NCBI GenBank assembly: GCA_003233305.1
Contig: QILI01000026.1
Span: 1 to 34,438, forward strand
Source: Mizugakiibacter sp.
Lineage (GTDB): Bacteria; Pseudomonadota; Gammaproteobacteria; Xanthomonadales; Rhodanobacteraceae
Reading direction: 5' to 3'
DNA length: 34,438 bases
Shown here: piece after piece, positions 1 to 7,661 of the stretch
Layout of the letters: each line of letters begins with the position of its first letter
Numbering within the stretch: the first letter of the stretch is position 1
Made by a program: the position numbers and the translations under genes
The notes under the pieces: model-generated
The model's database searches: none
What the model was told of the DNA's origin: nothing
The model's input: only the letters and a program-made list of their open reading frames with translations

Positions 1-1
1 G

Positions 2-2302
2 CAAGCCAGCGCTGGGCTCAGCCCGACTTGGTATATTATGGTTCTGCTCAGCACAGCACTGGCCTTGGTGTTCGGGCTGCCGCCACTACGGCGCAGGCTT
101 TTTGCCGCTACTCTGTTACCCGTTATGGCCCGGATTCTGCCACGACTGGGCGACACCGAGCGCGTGGCGCTGGAAGCCGGTACGGTCTGGTGGGATGCCG
201 AGTTGTTCTCGGGCCGGCCACACTGGCAACGCCTGCTGAACTTTAGCTGCCAGCCGCTGAGTCCTTCTGAACAGGAATTCCTGCGTGGCCCGGTTGAACA
301 ACTCTGTCAGATGCTTGATGATTGGCAGATCCAGCAGGATCGTGATCTATCCCCTGAAGTCTGGGCATTTTTGCGTGAACACCGTTTTTTCGGGATGATT
401 ATTCCAGGTAAATTCGGGGGTCTGGGCTTTTCCGAAATTGGTCATGCCCGGGTGGTTACGCGTATTGCCAGCCGTTCAGCCACCGCCGCAGTCACAGTGA
501 TGGTGCCCAACTCGCTGGGCCCGGCTGAGCTGCTGCTGCACTACGGTACTGATGAGCAAAAGAATTATTACCTGCCACGCCTGGCCGAGGGTCGGGAGAT
601 CCCCTGTTTTGCCTTGACCGGGCCGGAGGCCGGTTCCGATGCGGCAGCCACCCAATCGGAAGGCATCGTCGAAGCCCGCGATGTAGATGGTCAGGAGGTA
701 TTGGGGCTGCGCCTGAACTGGTGCAAGCGCTACATCACGCTGGCTCCGGTGGCCACCCTGATCGGTCTTGCCTTCCGGATGAAAGATCCTCACCAACTGT
801 TGGGCCAGCAGGAAGACCTGGGTATCACCTGTGCGTTGATTCCTCGCCAAACCCCAGGTGTCGAGATCGGCCAGCGCCATGACCCGATGGGGGTGCCGTT
901 CCAGAATGGTCCCACTGAGGGCCACGAGGTATGGGTACCATTGGAGGCGATTATTGGCGGTCGTCAGGGCATCGGCCAAGGTTGGCGTATGTTGATGGAA
1001 TCACTCGCCGCAGGGCGCTCGATCTCGCTGCCAGCATTGAGTGTGGGAGCGGCCGAGATGGCCACCCGGATCTGTGGTGCCTATGCCACGGTGCGCGAAC
1101 AGTTCGACACCCCGATCGGCCGTTTCGAGGGCATCGAGGAGCCCTTGGCACGGATTGCCGGCAAGACCTACCTGATGCGTGCCGCACAAACCCTGACCTG
1201 TGGCGCCCTGGACGCCGGCGAACGTCCAGGGGTATTGGGTTCGATCATCAAGGTCTACCTCACTGAGTTGATGCGCGAAGTCCTGGCCGATGCCATGGAC
1301 ATTCGGGCCGGGGCCGCGATCCAGCGTGGCCCGCGCAATGTGCTTGCTCATGCCTGGATGGCCGCACCCATTGCCATCACGGTCGAGGGGGCGAACATTC
1401 TTACCCGCTCGATGATCATCTATGGTCAGGGGGCAATTCGCTGTCATCCCTTTGTACAGAAGCTTATTTTCTCAACCCACAACAAGGACTACGTCGCTTT
1501 TGACCGGGCCTTGTTCGGCTATGCAGGTTTTGTAATCGGTAACGCTGTGCGGACTCCGCTGCTGGCCCTCAGTGGCGGACGACTGGCGTATGCGCCACGC
1601 GGCCCCCGGCACCGGGCGATGCAAGCAGCCAGCCGCTACGCGGTGGCTTTCTCCCTGCTCTCCGATCTGGCCATGGCCAGCCTGGGCAGTACCCTGAAGC
1701 GCCGGGAAATGCTCTCCGGCCGCTTTGCTGATGCCTTAGGTTGGCTGTATCTGGCATCGGCGACGATCAAACGAGCCCAGGATGAAGCGGATGACGCATG
1801 CCACCGCAACCTGAGCCGCTATGCCTGCGAGCTGGCGCTGTACCGGGTTGAACAGGCCTTGGGTGGCCTGCTCGATAACCTGCCAGTGCGTCCAGTGGCC
1901 TGGCTGGCCACTGCACTGATCTTTCCGTTGGGACGTCGCCGCCGCCTACCCCGCGATACGCTGACCCAAAGCGTGGCCCGCTCTGTGCTTGAGGATCGGG
2001 ATGCCCGGCGCTGGTTAACCGAAGACGTGTTCGTGCCGCCACCGCACGAACCTGGGCTCGGCACCCTGGAAGCGGCCTTGGATCGGGCCATGGCAGTGCT
2101 GCCCATCGAAACCAAATTGCGTGACGCGGTTCGCAAGGGTCGACTGCCTCATGCTCCGGGTCCGATGCTCGACGATCTGGCCCTCTCTGCGGGGGTCATC
2201 AGCGAAGACGAATACGAGCGCCTCGGCCAGGCGCGCGAGGCCCGTCAGGAAGTTATCCAAGTCGATACTTTTGCTGCCGACAGCTTTCGTGAACTTCGTT
2301 AA
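2..2302 (+). CDS. fadE: FadE-type acyl-CoA dehydrogenase, 5' end beyond window
   Basis: Catalyses the first step of fatty-acid beta-oxidation, oxidising acyl-CoA to trans-2-enoyl-CoA with FAD. The protein follows E. coli FadE almost end to end from memory: the membrane-proximal segment, then WWDAELFSGRPHW, EHRFFGMII, VPNSLGPAELL, FALTGPEAGSDA (about residues 191-202 from the ATG at 38), RYITLAP, EGIEEPLARIAGK and GQGAIRCHPF, then the FadE-specific C-terminal domain (DUF1974-like). The frame is open back to the first base of the window. FadE proteins carry roughly 45 more residues, including a hydrophobic segment, ahead of the point matching the ATG at 38, so the true start is probably upstream and this entry is partial. 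The predicted N-terminus is hydrophobic, fitting inner-membrane association. A DegV-family gene follows 82 bp downstream on the same strand. The family call is very secure; only the start is open. Confidence 0.95.
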   Translation, partial: QASAGLSPTWYIMVLLSTALALVFGLPPLRRRLFAATLLPVMARILPRLGDTERVALEAGTVWWDAELFSGRPHWQRLLNFSCQPLSPSEQEFLRGPVEQLCQMLDDWQIQQDRDLSPEVWAFLREHRFFGMIIPGKFGGLGFSEIGHARVVTRIASRSATAAVTVMVPNSLGPAELLLHYGTDEQKNYYLPRLAEGREIPCFALTGPEAGSDAAATQSEGIVEARDVDGQEVLGLRLNWCKRYITLAPVATLIGLAFRMKDPHQLLGQQEDLGITCALIPRQTPGVEIGQRHDPMGVPFQNGPTEGHEVWVPLEAIIGGRQGIGQGWRMLMESLAAGRSISLPALSVGAAEMATRICGAYATVREQFDTPIGRFEGIEEPLARIAGKTYLMRAAQTLTCGALDAGERPGVLGSIIKVYLTELMREVLADAMDIRAGAAIQRGPRNVLAHAWMAAPIAITVEGANILTRSMIIYGQGAIRCHPFVQKLIFSTHNKDYVAFDRALFGYAGFVIGNAVRTPLLALSGGRLAYAPRGPRHRAMQAASRYAVAFSLLSDLAMASLGSTLKRREMLSGRFADALGWLYLASATIKRAQDEADDACHRNLSRYACELALYRVEQALGGLLDNLPVRPVAWLATALIFPLGRRRRLPRDTLTQSVARSVLEDRDARRWLTEDVFVPPPHEPGLGTLEAALDRAMAVLPIETKLRDAVRKGRLPHAPGPMLDDLALSAGVISEDEYERLGQAREARQEVIQVDTFAADSFRELR

Positions 2303-2384
2303 AACAAAGGGTCTGGGCATGTTCCACAGCAACTCTGACATGCTAAGGTATCAATGCACGCAACGACTCCCTGGGGGCTGAACG

Positions 2385-3329
2385 ATGCGCATCGGCATAG
2401 TTGTGGATTCGACCTGCGATTTGCCTATCGATTTCATCCACGAACACAACATCACCATACTGCCTATCACTGTTCGCATTGACGAACATTCATTCGTCGA
2501 TCGCCGCGACCCGGTAGCAACGCTCAAGTTTTTTCATGAAAGTCTCGGTGATCGTGCTCATGCGGCAGATACCGAACCGTTTAGTACCGATCAGGTGCAC
2601 CAGTTGTTCCTCGATGAACTGGTGACTCGATATGACGCGGTATTCTGCCTTACCATCACTGCCTCACGCAGTCTGATCTACGAAAACACCCTGCGTGCCA
2701 GCTACGCTATTCTCAAGGATTACCATGCGGTACGTGCCGCAGCAGGACTCAGCGGCCCCTTCCTGATGCGGGTCATTGACACTCAGACTTTGTTTGCCGG
2801 CCAGGTTCCCAGTGCCTGGGAGGGGGTGCGGCTAATTGGCAGCAACGCCTCGCCGGGACAAATCCGCGAGCGCCTTGAACAGGTAGCGGCCAACTCGACC
2901 GGTTATTTCCTACCGCGTGACCTCTACTATCTGCGGGCCCGAGCCAAGAAGCGGGGTGACCGCAGTGTAGGCTGGATGACCGCTACCCTGGGCAGTGCCC
3001 TGGATATTAAACCCATCGTGCGTGGCTATCGCAAAGACACCCAACCGGTGGGCAAAGTCCGCGGTTTCGAAGCGGGTACCGAAGCTCTGTTCCAACACGT
3101 CATCGAGCGGGTCCGAGTGGGGTTGATGGTTCCGGTAGTGAGTCTGAGCTATGGCGGTGAGCTTGATGACCTGCGTGCCCTGCCGGGCTATCAGTCACTC
3201 TGCGATGTCTGTGCCGAACACGGCGTTAGCGTACTCGAAAGCGTAATGAGTATGACCGCCATGGTCCATGTGGGTGCCGAAGGCTTGGCCGTCGGCTTTG
3301 CCTGCGAACCCTATGAAGTACGTTTCTGA
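2385..3329 (+). CDS. DegV family protein (fatty-acid binding)
   Basis: DegV proteins bind a fatty acid between two alpha/beta domains. In Firmicutes the related FakB proteins present fatty acids to a kinase; in gammaproteobacteria the role is not settled. The N-terminus has the family hallmark DSTCDLP (residues 8-14), followed by LPITVRIDEHSFVDR, and the length of 314 residues is slightly above the usual 280 or so. The two motifs that normally hold the carboxylate are altered: the TSQPS-like site reads TEPFST (63-68) and the SGTY-like site reads ITASRSLIYENT (91-102). A G-rich stretch about 10 bases upstream of the ATG can serve as ribosome binding site. The gene lies just after fadE on the same strand, which supports a lipid role. 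No FakA-type kinase gene is in the window. Family call is firm, ligand is inferred. Confidence 0.88.
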   Translation: MRIGIVVDSTCDLPIDFIHEHNITILPITVRIDEHSFVDRRDPVATLKFFHESLGDRAHAADTEPFSTDQVHQLFLDELVTRYDAVFCLTITASRSLIYENTLRASYAILKDYHAVRAAAGLSGPFLMRVIDTQTLFAGQVPSAWEGVRLIGSNASPGQIRERLEQVAANSTGYFLPRDLYYLRARAKKRGDRSVGWMTATLGSALDIKPIVRGYRKDTQPVGKVRGFEAGTEALFQHVIERVRVGLMVPVVSLSYGGELDDLRALPGYQSLCDVCAEHGVSVLESVMSMTAMVHVGAEGLAVGFACEPYEVRF

Positions 3330-3457
3330 GGGTAGTAAACCACCGACTACCTCTATAAACCTGCCATGCGGCTTAATTGTTACGTTACGTCCTCACTCAC
3401 TCCTCGCCTATCTAGCGGATAGGTCTCAGAGATTCGCTCTGGGGCGCCTTGCACTCG

Positions 3458-3477
3458 AACCGCTCGCTACGGTTTTT
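3458..3477 (+). terminator. Candidate Rho-independent terminator after the DegV gene
   Basis: The inverted repeat AACCG / CGGTT with a 7-nt loop is followed directly by a run of five T on the plus strand. It lies 128 bp after the DegV stop codon. A second perfect hairpin, CCTATC / GATAGG, sits about 45 bp upstream. The short stem keeps confidence moderate. Confidence 0.45.
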
Positions 3478-3524
3478 AGAAGTATCCCACAGCAAAAACG
3501 CTCCGTAGATGGCCGCATCCCTAT

Positions 3525-4565
3525 TTACCCGGCCAACACCTTACCCAGCACCTGCAAGGCCCGTTCAATGCCGGCGTCGTCGACATCCAGATGGGTCACC
3601 GCACGCATCCGCCGTGATCCCATCGGGCACAAGCGCACCCCGTGCTCCAGGGTGGCCGCAGCCAGTTTCTTAGCATCCCATTGTGGCGCATCAATAGTGA
3701 AATAAATCAGATTGGTTGCGACGCTATCCGGGTCAATGCGCAAACCCGGCAAGCGGGCTAGCCCCTCGGCCAACTGCCGAGCACGGCGATGATCGGCAAC
3801 CAGGCCGTGCAGATGATGATCCAGCGCATGCAGGCAGGCGGCAGCAATGATGCCACTCTGACGCATGGCCCCGCCGATGCGGATCTGCCAGCGCCGGGCC
3901 TCATGGATGAAATCACCACTGCCGGCCAGCAAAGCCCCCCCGGGAGCGCCGAGACCCTTGCTGAAATCCACCCAGACCGAGTCGAATCCAGCCGCCTGTT
4001 CGGCCGCAGCAACACCGCTGGCTACCACCGCATTGAACAGCCGTGCACCATCCATATGGGTGGCCAGTCCAGCCTGGTGGGCCAACTCGGCTACTTCATC
4101 CAGCTGCGCCAGCGACCAGACCGCCCCACCACCGAGATTGGTGGTTTGCTCGACCTCGAGCAGACGTTGCCGCGGCGCCTGCAGATGATCGGCACGCAGA
4201 TAGCGACGCAGTGTATTGGCATCGAACATACCGCGCTGGCCGATAATCGGCTCCAGCATCACCCCGGCCAACGCCGCCGCACCACCGGCCTCAAAGCCAA
4301 TGATGTGGGCATCTTTTTCACACAATACCGCCTCGCCGGGTCGACAATGCACCGCCATCGCGATCTCATTGCACATGGTGCCTGACGGCAGATACAGCGC
4401 CGCTTCTTTGCCCAGCAGGGCCTGGCCACGCGCTTCCAACTCCAGCACGGTGGGATCCTCACCGGCACGCTCATCGCCCACCTCGGCCGCAGCCATCGCC
4501 GCCCGCATGGCCGCTGTAGGCCGGGTCTTGGTATCACTGAACAGGTCAACGATGATCGTCTGCAT
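3525..4565 (-). CDS. ltaE: Low-specificity L-threonine aldolase
   Basis: PLP enzyme of the beta-eliminating lyase family that cleaves L-threonine or L-allo-threonine to glycine and acetaldehyde in the cytosol. Visible landmarks are FSDTKTRPT at residues 9-17, GDERAGEDP (30-38), the substrate/PLP-stacking histidine in KDAH (His87), HMDGARLFNA (170-179) with the PLP-binding aspartate, and the Schiff-base lysine in DFSKGLGAPGG (Lys203). Its 346 residues match the family. The ATG at 4565 has a good Shine-Dalgarno sequence (GGAG, 7 bases away), so this start is well supported. It stands alone: the upstream neighbour (DUF4124 gene) is divergent and the DegV gene converges on it. GlyA-like side activity cannot be excluded, but the fold and motifs fit LtaE well. 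Confidence 0.92.
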   Translation of the reverse strand: MQTIIVDLFSDTKTRPTAAMRAAMAAAEVGDERAGEDPTVLELEARGQALLGKEAALYLPSGTMCNEIAMAVHCRPGEAVLCEKDAHIIGFEAGGAAALAGVMLEPIIGQRGMFDANTLRRYLRADHLQAPRQRLLEVEQTTNLGGGAVWSLAQLDEVAELAHQAGLATHMDGARLFNAVVASGVAAAEQAAGFDSVWVDFSKGLGAPGGALLAGSGDFIHEARRWQIRIGGAMRQSGIIAAACLHALDHHLHGLVADHRRARQLAEGLARLPGLRIDPDSVATNLIYFTIDAPQWDAKKLAAATLEHGVRLCPMGSRRMRAVTHLDVDDAGIERALQVLGKVLAG

Positions 4566-4663
4566 GACTGAACTCCGAAAAAACCCCTACGCTAACGCAT
4601 CCGGCCCGGTGGCGGTATGCTGATTCCACCCTGTCCCGATACGGCCTGTGGACTTTTACCCTC

Positions 4664-5299
4664 ATGTTGCGCTGTCTGGTCCTGTTCGCACTGCTGTTCT
4701 TTGCCGTACCAGCATCTGCCGGGCCGGTCTATCGCTGTACCGGCCCCCAGGGTCGCCTGGCTTTTCAGGATCGACCCTGCCCAGGTGATGCCCAGCAAAC
4801 CCTGCTAAAGCTTCCACCACCGCCACCCACCAGGCCTACTCCGCAATTAGCGCCGCCTGCTCATCAGCCGTCCACAAATACGACCGCCCAGCCCGGTGCC
4901 GCTACCTCAGCCACACCGCTGCCCAAATTGTATCGGTGTCGTGGTGCTGTCAACGGCAAAACCTACGTAAGTGACACCCCTAATCCGCCCGCTTACCGTG
5001 CTCCTTTGGGCGTGCTCGGTATTCCACAAATGCCGCTGTCCCGAGTCTACGGCCCGGGCGGGGCTGGAATTTCTGCACCGGGAGTCGGTCGAGCTGCCCA
5101 TGTCGCCTCACCGCTCGCCGGGTATTACACCTGGGTACGCGACCGCTGCCGACCCATGCCACGGGCTGCCCTTTGCAAGCGACTGGATCAGCAGCTGACA
5201 AAAATCGACAACACTCTGCGTGAACCCTACCCGCCCCGGCGCCAGCAACTTGAACAGCGTGCCACCACTTTGCGCGAGCAACTACGCAACTGCCGTTGA
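4664..5299 (+). CDS. Secreted DUF4124 domain protein
   Basis: A cleavable signal peptide (residues 1-20, ending ASA-G) is followed by a DUF4124-type motif, VYRCTGPQGRLAFQDRPCP (22-40), in which a short beta hairpin is framed by cysteines. A proline-rich linker (51-85) leads to a second related motif, LYRCRGAVNGKTYVSDTP (89-106). The C-terminal 55 residues are charged and probably helical, with two cysteines and a Gln/Arg-rich stretch. DUF4124 proteins are common, uncharacterised envelope proteins of gammaproteobacteria. No catalytic residues are apparent. Six or more cysteines in a periplasmic protein suggest disulfides. No clear ribosome binding site precedes the ATG, but the signal peptide starts there, which fixes the start. 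It is divergent from ltaE, with about 98 bp between them. Confidence 0.8.
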   Translation: MLRCLVLFALLFFAVPASAGPVYRCTGPQGRLAFQDRPCPGDAQQTLLKLPPPPPTRPTPQLAPPAHQPSTNTTAQPGAATSATPLPKLYRCRGAVNGKTYVSDTPNPPAYRAPLGVLGIPQMPLSRVYGPGGAGISAPGVGRAAHVASPLAGYYTWVRDRCRPMPRAALCKRLDQQLTKIDNTLREPYPPRRQQLEQRATTLREQLRNCR

Positions 5300-5391
5300 G
5301 TGTCTAATTGATCTAAAAAAGCGGCCGGTAGGGCGTCTGCGCTCCAAGCAACCCATAGCAATCCGCCTCGCTGAAACGGGCCAACCAAAAA

Positions 5392-6174
5392 TCAGAAGCC
5401 GTGGGCCAGAAAACCGCCATCTACCGCGAGAACCTGGCCGGTGATGTAGCCGGCCGCCGGTAGACACAGAAAAGCCACCGCCGCCGCCACCTCTTCCGGC
5501 TCGCCGATGCGGTCCATCGGAGTGTGCTCAAGCACTTCCTCCAGATAATCCGCATCGGCCAGATCAGGGCCAGTACGCCGGGTGCGGATGTACCACGGCG
5601 CCACCGCATTGACGCGGATGCCATCGGTAGCCCATTCACAGGCAAGATTGCGGGTCAACTGCTGCAAGGCCGCTTTGCTCATCCCATAAGGCGAACCGGT
5701 ACGGACGTAAGTGAGACCGGAAACAGAACCGATGTTGACAATGGCAGCATGGCCATGGGCGGCCAGATGCGGATGGGCCAGACGGCTGATTTCAAAGGCA
5801 CTGAGTAGGTTCATCTCCAGCAATTCCAGTACTTCAGCGTGATCGTAATCCAGAGTCGGCTTGCACACATTGCCACCGACGTTATTGACCAACAACGACA
5901 GCGATACCCCCAGGTCAGTGATCCAATCGAACAATTCGAAGCGTACTTCGGCATTGCTGAGATCTCCGGTGAAACAGCGGGGCCGACTATGCGGACAAGC
6001 CTCCGCCAGCTCTTCCCGGGTCGGTTCAAGTACATCAGGATCACGGGCCACCAGCAGCACTTCGGCACCCAGCGCCGCCAACTCGTAAGCCGTGGCCCGA
6101 CCGATACCCTGGCTGGCACCGGTAATGAGTGCAGTTTGACCATCCAGACGCCAGCGCGATGTCATCGTTTGCAT
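5392..6174 (-). CDS. Short-chain dehydrogenase/reductase (tropinone-reductase-like SDR)
   Basis: Classical SDR oxidoreductase of 260 residues using NAD(P)H. The nucleotide-binding motif TGASQGIG is at 18-25, the structural NNVGG at 97-101, the catalytic serine near 150, and the YGMSK catalytic pair at Tyr163/Lys167. [11 protein letters not shown] (about 199-209) and the C-terminal [10 protein letters not shown] are typical of this family. The overall pattern resembles plant-type tropinone reductase-like SDRs found in many bacteria, but the substrate cannot be read from sequence. The start at 6174 is fixed by a perfect AGGAGG six bases upstream; the second ATG three codons in is less well placed. 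It is monocistronic, with unrelated neighbours on both sides. Confidence 0.88.
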   Translation of the reverse strand: MQTMTSRWRLDGQTALITGASQGIGRATAYELAALGAEVLLVARDPDVLEPTREELAEACPHSRPRCFTGDLSNAEVRFELFDWITDLGVSLSLLVNNVGGNVCKPTLDYDHAEVLELLEMNLLSAFEISRLAHPHLAAHGHAAIVNIGSVSGLTYVRTGSPYGMSKAALQQLTRNLACEWATDGIRVNAVAPWYIRTRRTGPDLADADYLEEVLEHTPMDRIGEPEEVAAAVAFLCLPAAGYITGQVLAVDGGFLAHGF

Positions 6175-6180
6175 GGTTCA

Positions 6181-6186
6181 CCTCCT
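6181..6186 (-). promoter_or_regulatory. Ribosome binding site deciding the SDR start
   Basis: On the minus strand AGGAGG lies exactly six bases before the ATG at 6174. This favours that start over the internal ATG at 6165. Confidence 0.8.
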
Positions 6187-6438
6187 CGTCACAGTGTAAC
6201 GCCTGCGGCATGAGCACTCTCAACGGTAGCGCCCGCCCGACACTGCGGTGGCGCCCAGCAAAGCGGTAACGGTTCCTGGGTATGAGGTGAATTCTTCCAT
6301 GGATAGGCACTCCGTGACCATGGCCTTCTGCCGTGGATTCTCACCTGTGCGGGAATACCGAATGAGTACCTTCAACACCCGTACCCGGTAAGAAAAAACG
6401 GGCATTACGGCCTTGAACCGAGATCACCCATTAAGTGC
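6187..6438. other. Intergenic stretch before the lipoprotein gene
   Basis: Including the promoter and leader, the gap between the SDR start and the lipoprotein start at 6523 is 348 bases. It holds a degenerate dispersed repeat at 6334-6356 and a promoter at 6439-6470, described separately. I see no convincing coding sequence; the short open frames here lack ribosome binding sites and recognisable protein features. Confidence 0.5.
6334..6356. repeat. Degenerate copy of a palindromic dispersed repeat
   Basis: TGGATTC-tCaCCTgTGCGG-GAAT resembles the widespread proteobacterial pattern TGGATTCCCGCctgcGCGGGAAT. It matches the copy at 23783-23805 at 19 of 23 positions. It is intergenic and has partial dyad symmetry. 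Confidence 0.5.
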
Positions 6439-6470
6439 TTGACATCCGATCCACGTCATACTACTAATAT
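6439..6470 (+). promoter_or_regulatory. Candidate sigma-70 promoter of the lipoprotein gene
   Basis: A perfect -35 hexamer TTGACA at 6439-6444 is followed 17-20 bases later by an AT-rich -10 region (TACTAATAT, best hexamers 4 of 6). The lipoprotein ATG is about 55 bases further on. The local drop in GC around 6460-6505 supports a promoter. Confidence 0.55.
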
Positions 6471-6522
6471 CGGTGTTATACAACACTATTACACTATATA
6501 TGGGATAGCTGGAGAATCCTCT

Positions 6523-7074
6523 ATGCACCGCAGCAACCTCACTCTACGCATCGTTTTTCTCGCTCTGCTCGCCGCCAGTCTCGGTGCCTGTGTTAGCGGG
6601 TATTCCACGGAAGGGGCCATTGCCAATCGAATCACCGTGCACAATGGTTATGTGTCGATCTACAGCAGCGATGCGAGCTTGGCAGTGATTACCGCCTCGG
6701 GGGATTTACGCATTGCTGGTACGCCGATGTCCCTGACAGCACCGCAACGAGTGCTGACCCGGCGCTACTACAACCAGGTTCGGGATATCGAGCATCAAGG
6801 CATAGCAACCGGCAAGGCTGGGGCCACCATGGCCGGCAAGGTTATCGGCGCAGTGATTACCGGTCTGGCCAGCGGCGATACCGATCGTATCGATCGCACG
6901 GCCAACCTGCAGACCACGAAGGTCGAGGCCTCGGTGGTGAAAATCTGTGACGATCTGCAGATGGTCCAGAACACCCAGAGCCAGATTACGGCACAAATCC
7001 CGGCCTTTGCAGCGTACACCGTGATTGATAAACAGCAAGTTATTGACTGTCGATCTGATACACCCCATCCATAG
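6523..7074 (+). CDS. Predicted lipoprotein, unknown function (DUF2884-like)
   Basis: The N-terminus MHRSNLTLRI is followed by a hydrophobic stretch and the lipobox LGAC (acylated Cys23), so the mature 161-residue protein should be tethered to a membrane. The residue after the cysteine is Val, so there is no Asp retention signal and sorting to the outer membrane is likely. The middle reads as a beta-rich domain (ITVHNGYVSIYSSDASLAVI), then a small Gly/Ala-rich helical segment (GKAGATMAGKVIGAVITGLASG), then ICDDLQMVQNTQSQITAQIPAF. This order resembles DUF2884/YggN-like proteins of gammaproteobacteria, which I recall only loosely. I chose the ATG at 6523 over an upstream in-frame start at 6439 because GGAG precedes it and the signal sequence begins there. 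A second small lipoprotein gene follows 230 bp later. Confidence 0.75.
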   Translation: MHRSNLTLRIVFLALLAASLGACVSGYSTEGAIANRITVHNGYVSIYSSDASLAVITASGDLRIAGTPMSLTAPQRVLTRRYYNQVRDIEHQGIATGKAGATMAGKVIGAVITGLASGDTDRIDRTANLQTTKVEASVVKICDDLQMVQNTQSQITAQIPAFAAYTVIDKQQVIDCRSDTPHP

Positions 7075-7304
7075 CTACTTTTCTGAAATCCGTTTGGGTC
7101 AGACAAACCCGTATCAGTCCGGGCGTTGTGGAGGTCCTGGCCCGACTCGCGTTCCATCATGACCAGGAAGTTCATTGCCAGCACCTGCGGGCCGAGCACT
7201 TAGGGAGACCTCTTGCCACTTGCATGAGTCAAGGCCACGGTGCAATCTGCTGTCCGAGCCTGCAGCACCGGTCGATGGTGCTCCATGTCGAGGGGAGAAA
7301 TACC

Positions 7305-7550
7305 ATGATACGTCACAGCCTGTGGATTTCAGCATTGCTAACCCTGGCCGCTTGTACGAGCTCTCCGCCCCCCCAGGGCAGCGCTCAAGGTGGTGCTGCG
7401 GCTCACGCCAAAAGCACCTCCGCTGCGATGCGGACCAATGTTCCGTGGAGCAGCGCTCTCAAAGACGAGCAACGGGCTCGGGACGTACAGAAATTAATCA
7501 ACCAGCACGCCAAAAAACAGCGTGCCCAGATCGAGAAGGAAACCCACTGA
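7305..7550 (+). CDS. Small predicted lipoprotein (81 aa)
   Basis: MIRHSLWISALLTLAAC is a textbook lipoprotein signal with lipobox LAAC (Cys17). The mature part starts with a Ser/Pro/Gly-rich low-complexity linker and ends in a charged, probably helical tail rich in Lys, Gln and His (KLINQHAKKQRAQIEKE). The ATG at 7305 is preceded by AGGGGAG at 7291-7297, which supports it over longer in-frame readings. No domain is recognised and the function is unknown. It lies downstream of another lipoprotein gene on the same strand and converges on sppA. A role as a small outer-membrane entericidin-like or structural lipoprotein would be a guess. Confidence 0.68.
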   Translation: MIRHSLWISALLTLAACTSSPPPQGSAQGGAAAHAKSTSAAMRTNVPWSSALKDEQRARDVQKLINQHAKKQRAQIEKETH

Positions 7551-7661
7551 CCACGACCTGCCGGGTGACGGCAGCCGCTGGCGGCTCAGCAAGGCTCGGG
7601 GTATCCGCCGGGCCGCGAGGCGGGCGATGCATGACCAACACACCGCCCGACTATCCGCTGC

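Noticed and set aside
3268-3705. Plus-strand frame between the DegV and threonine aldolase genes
   Set aside because: It starts inside the DegV gene and ends antisense to ltaE; the middle is hairpin-rich non-coding sequence with a terminator.
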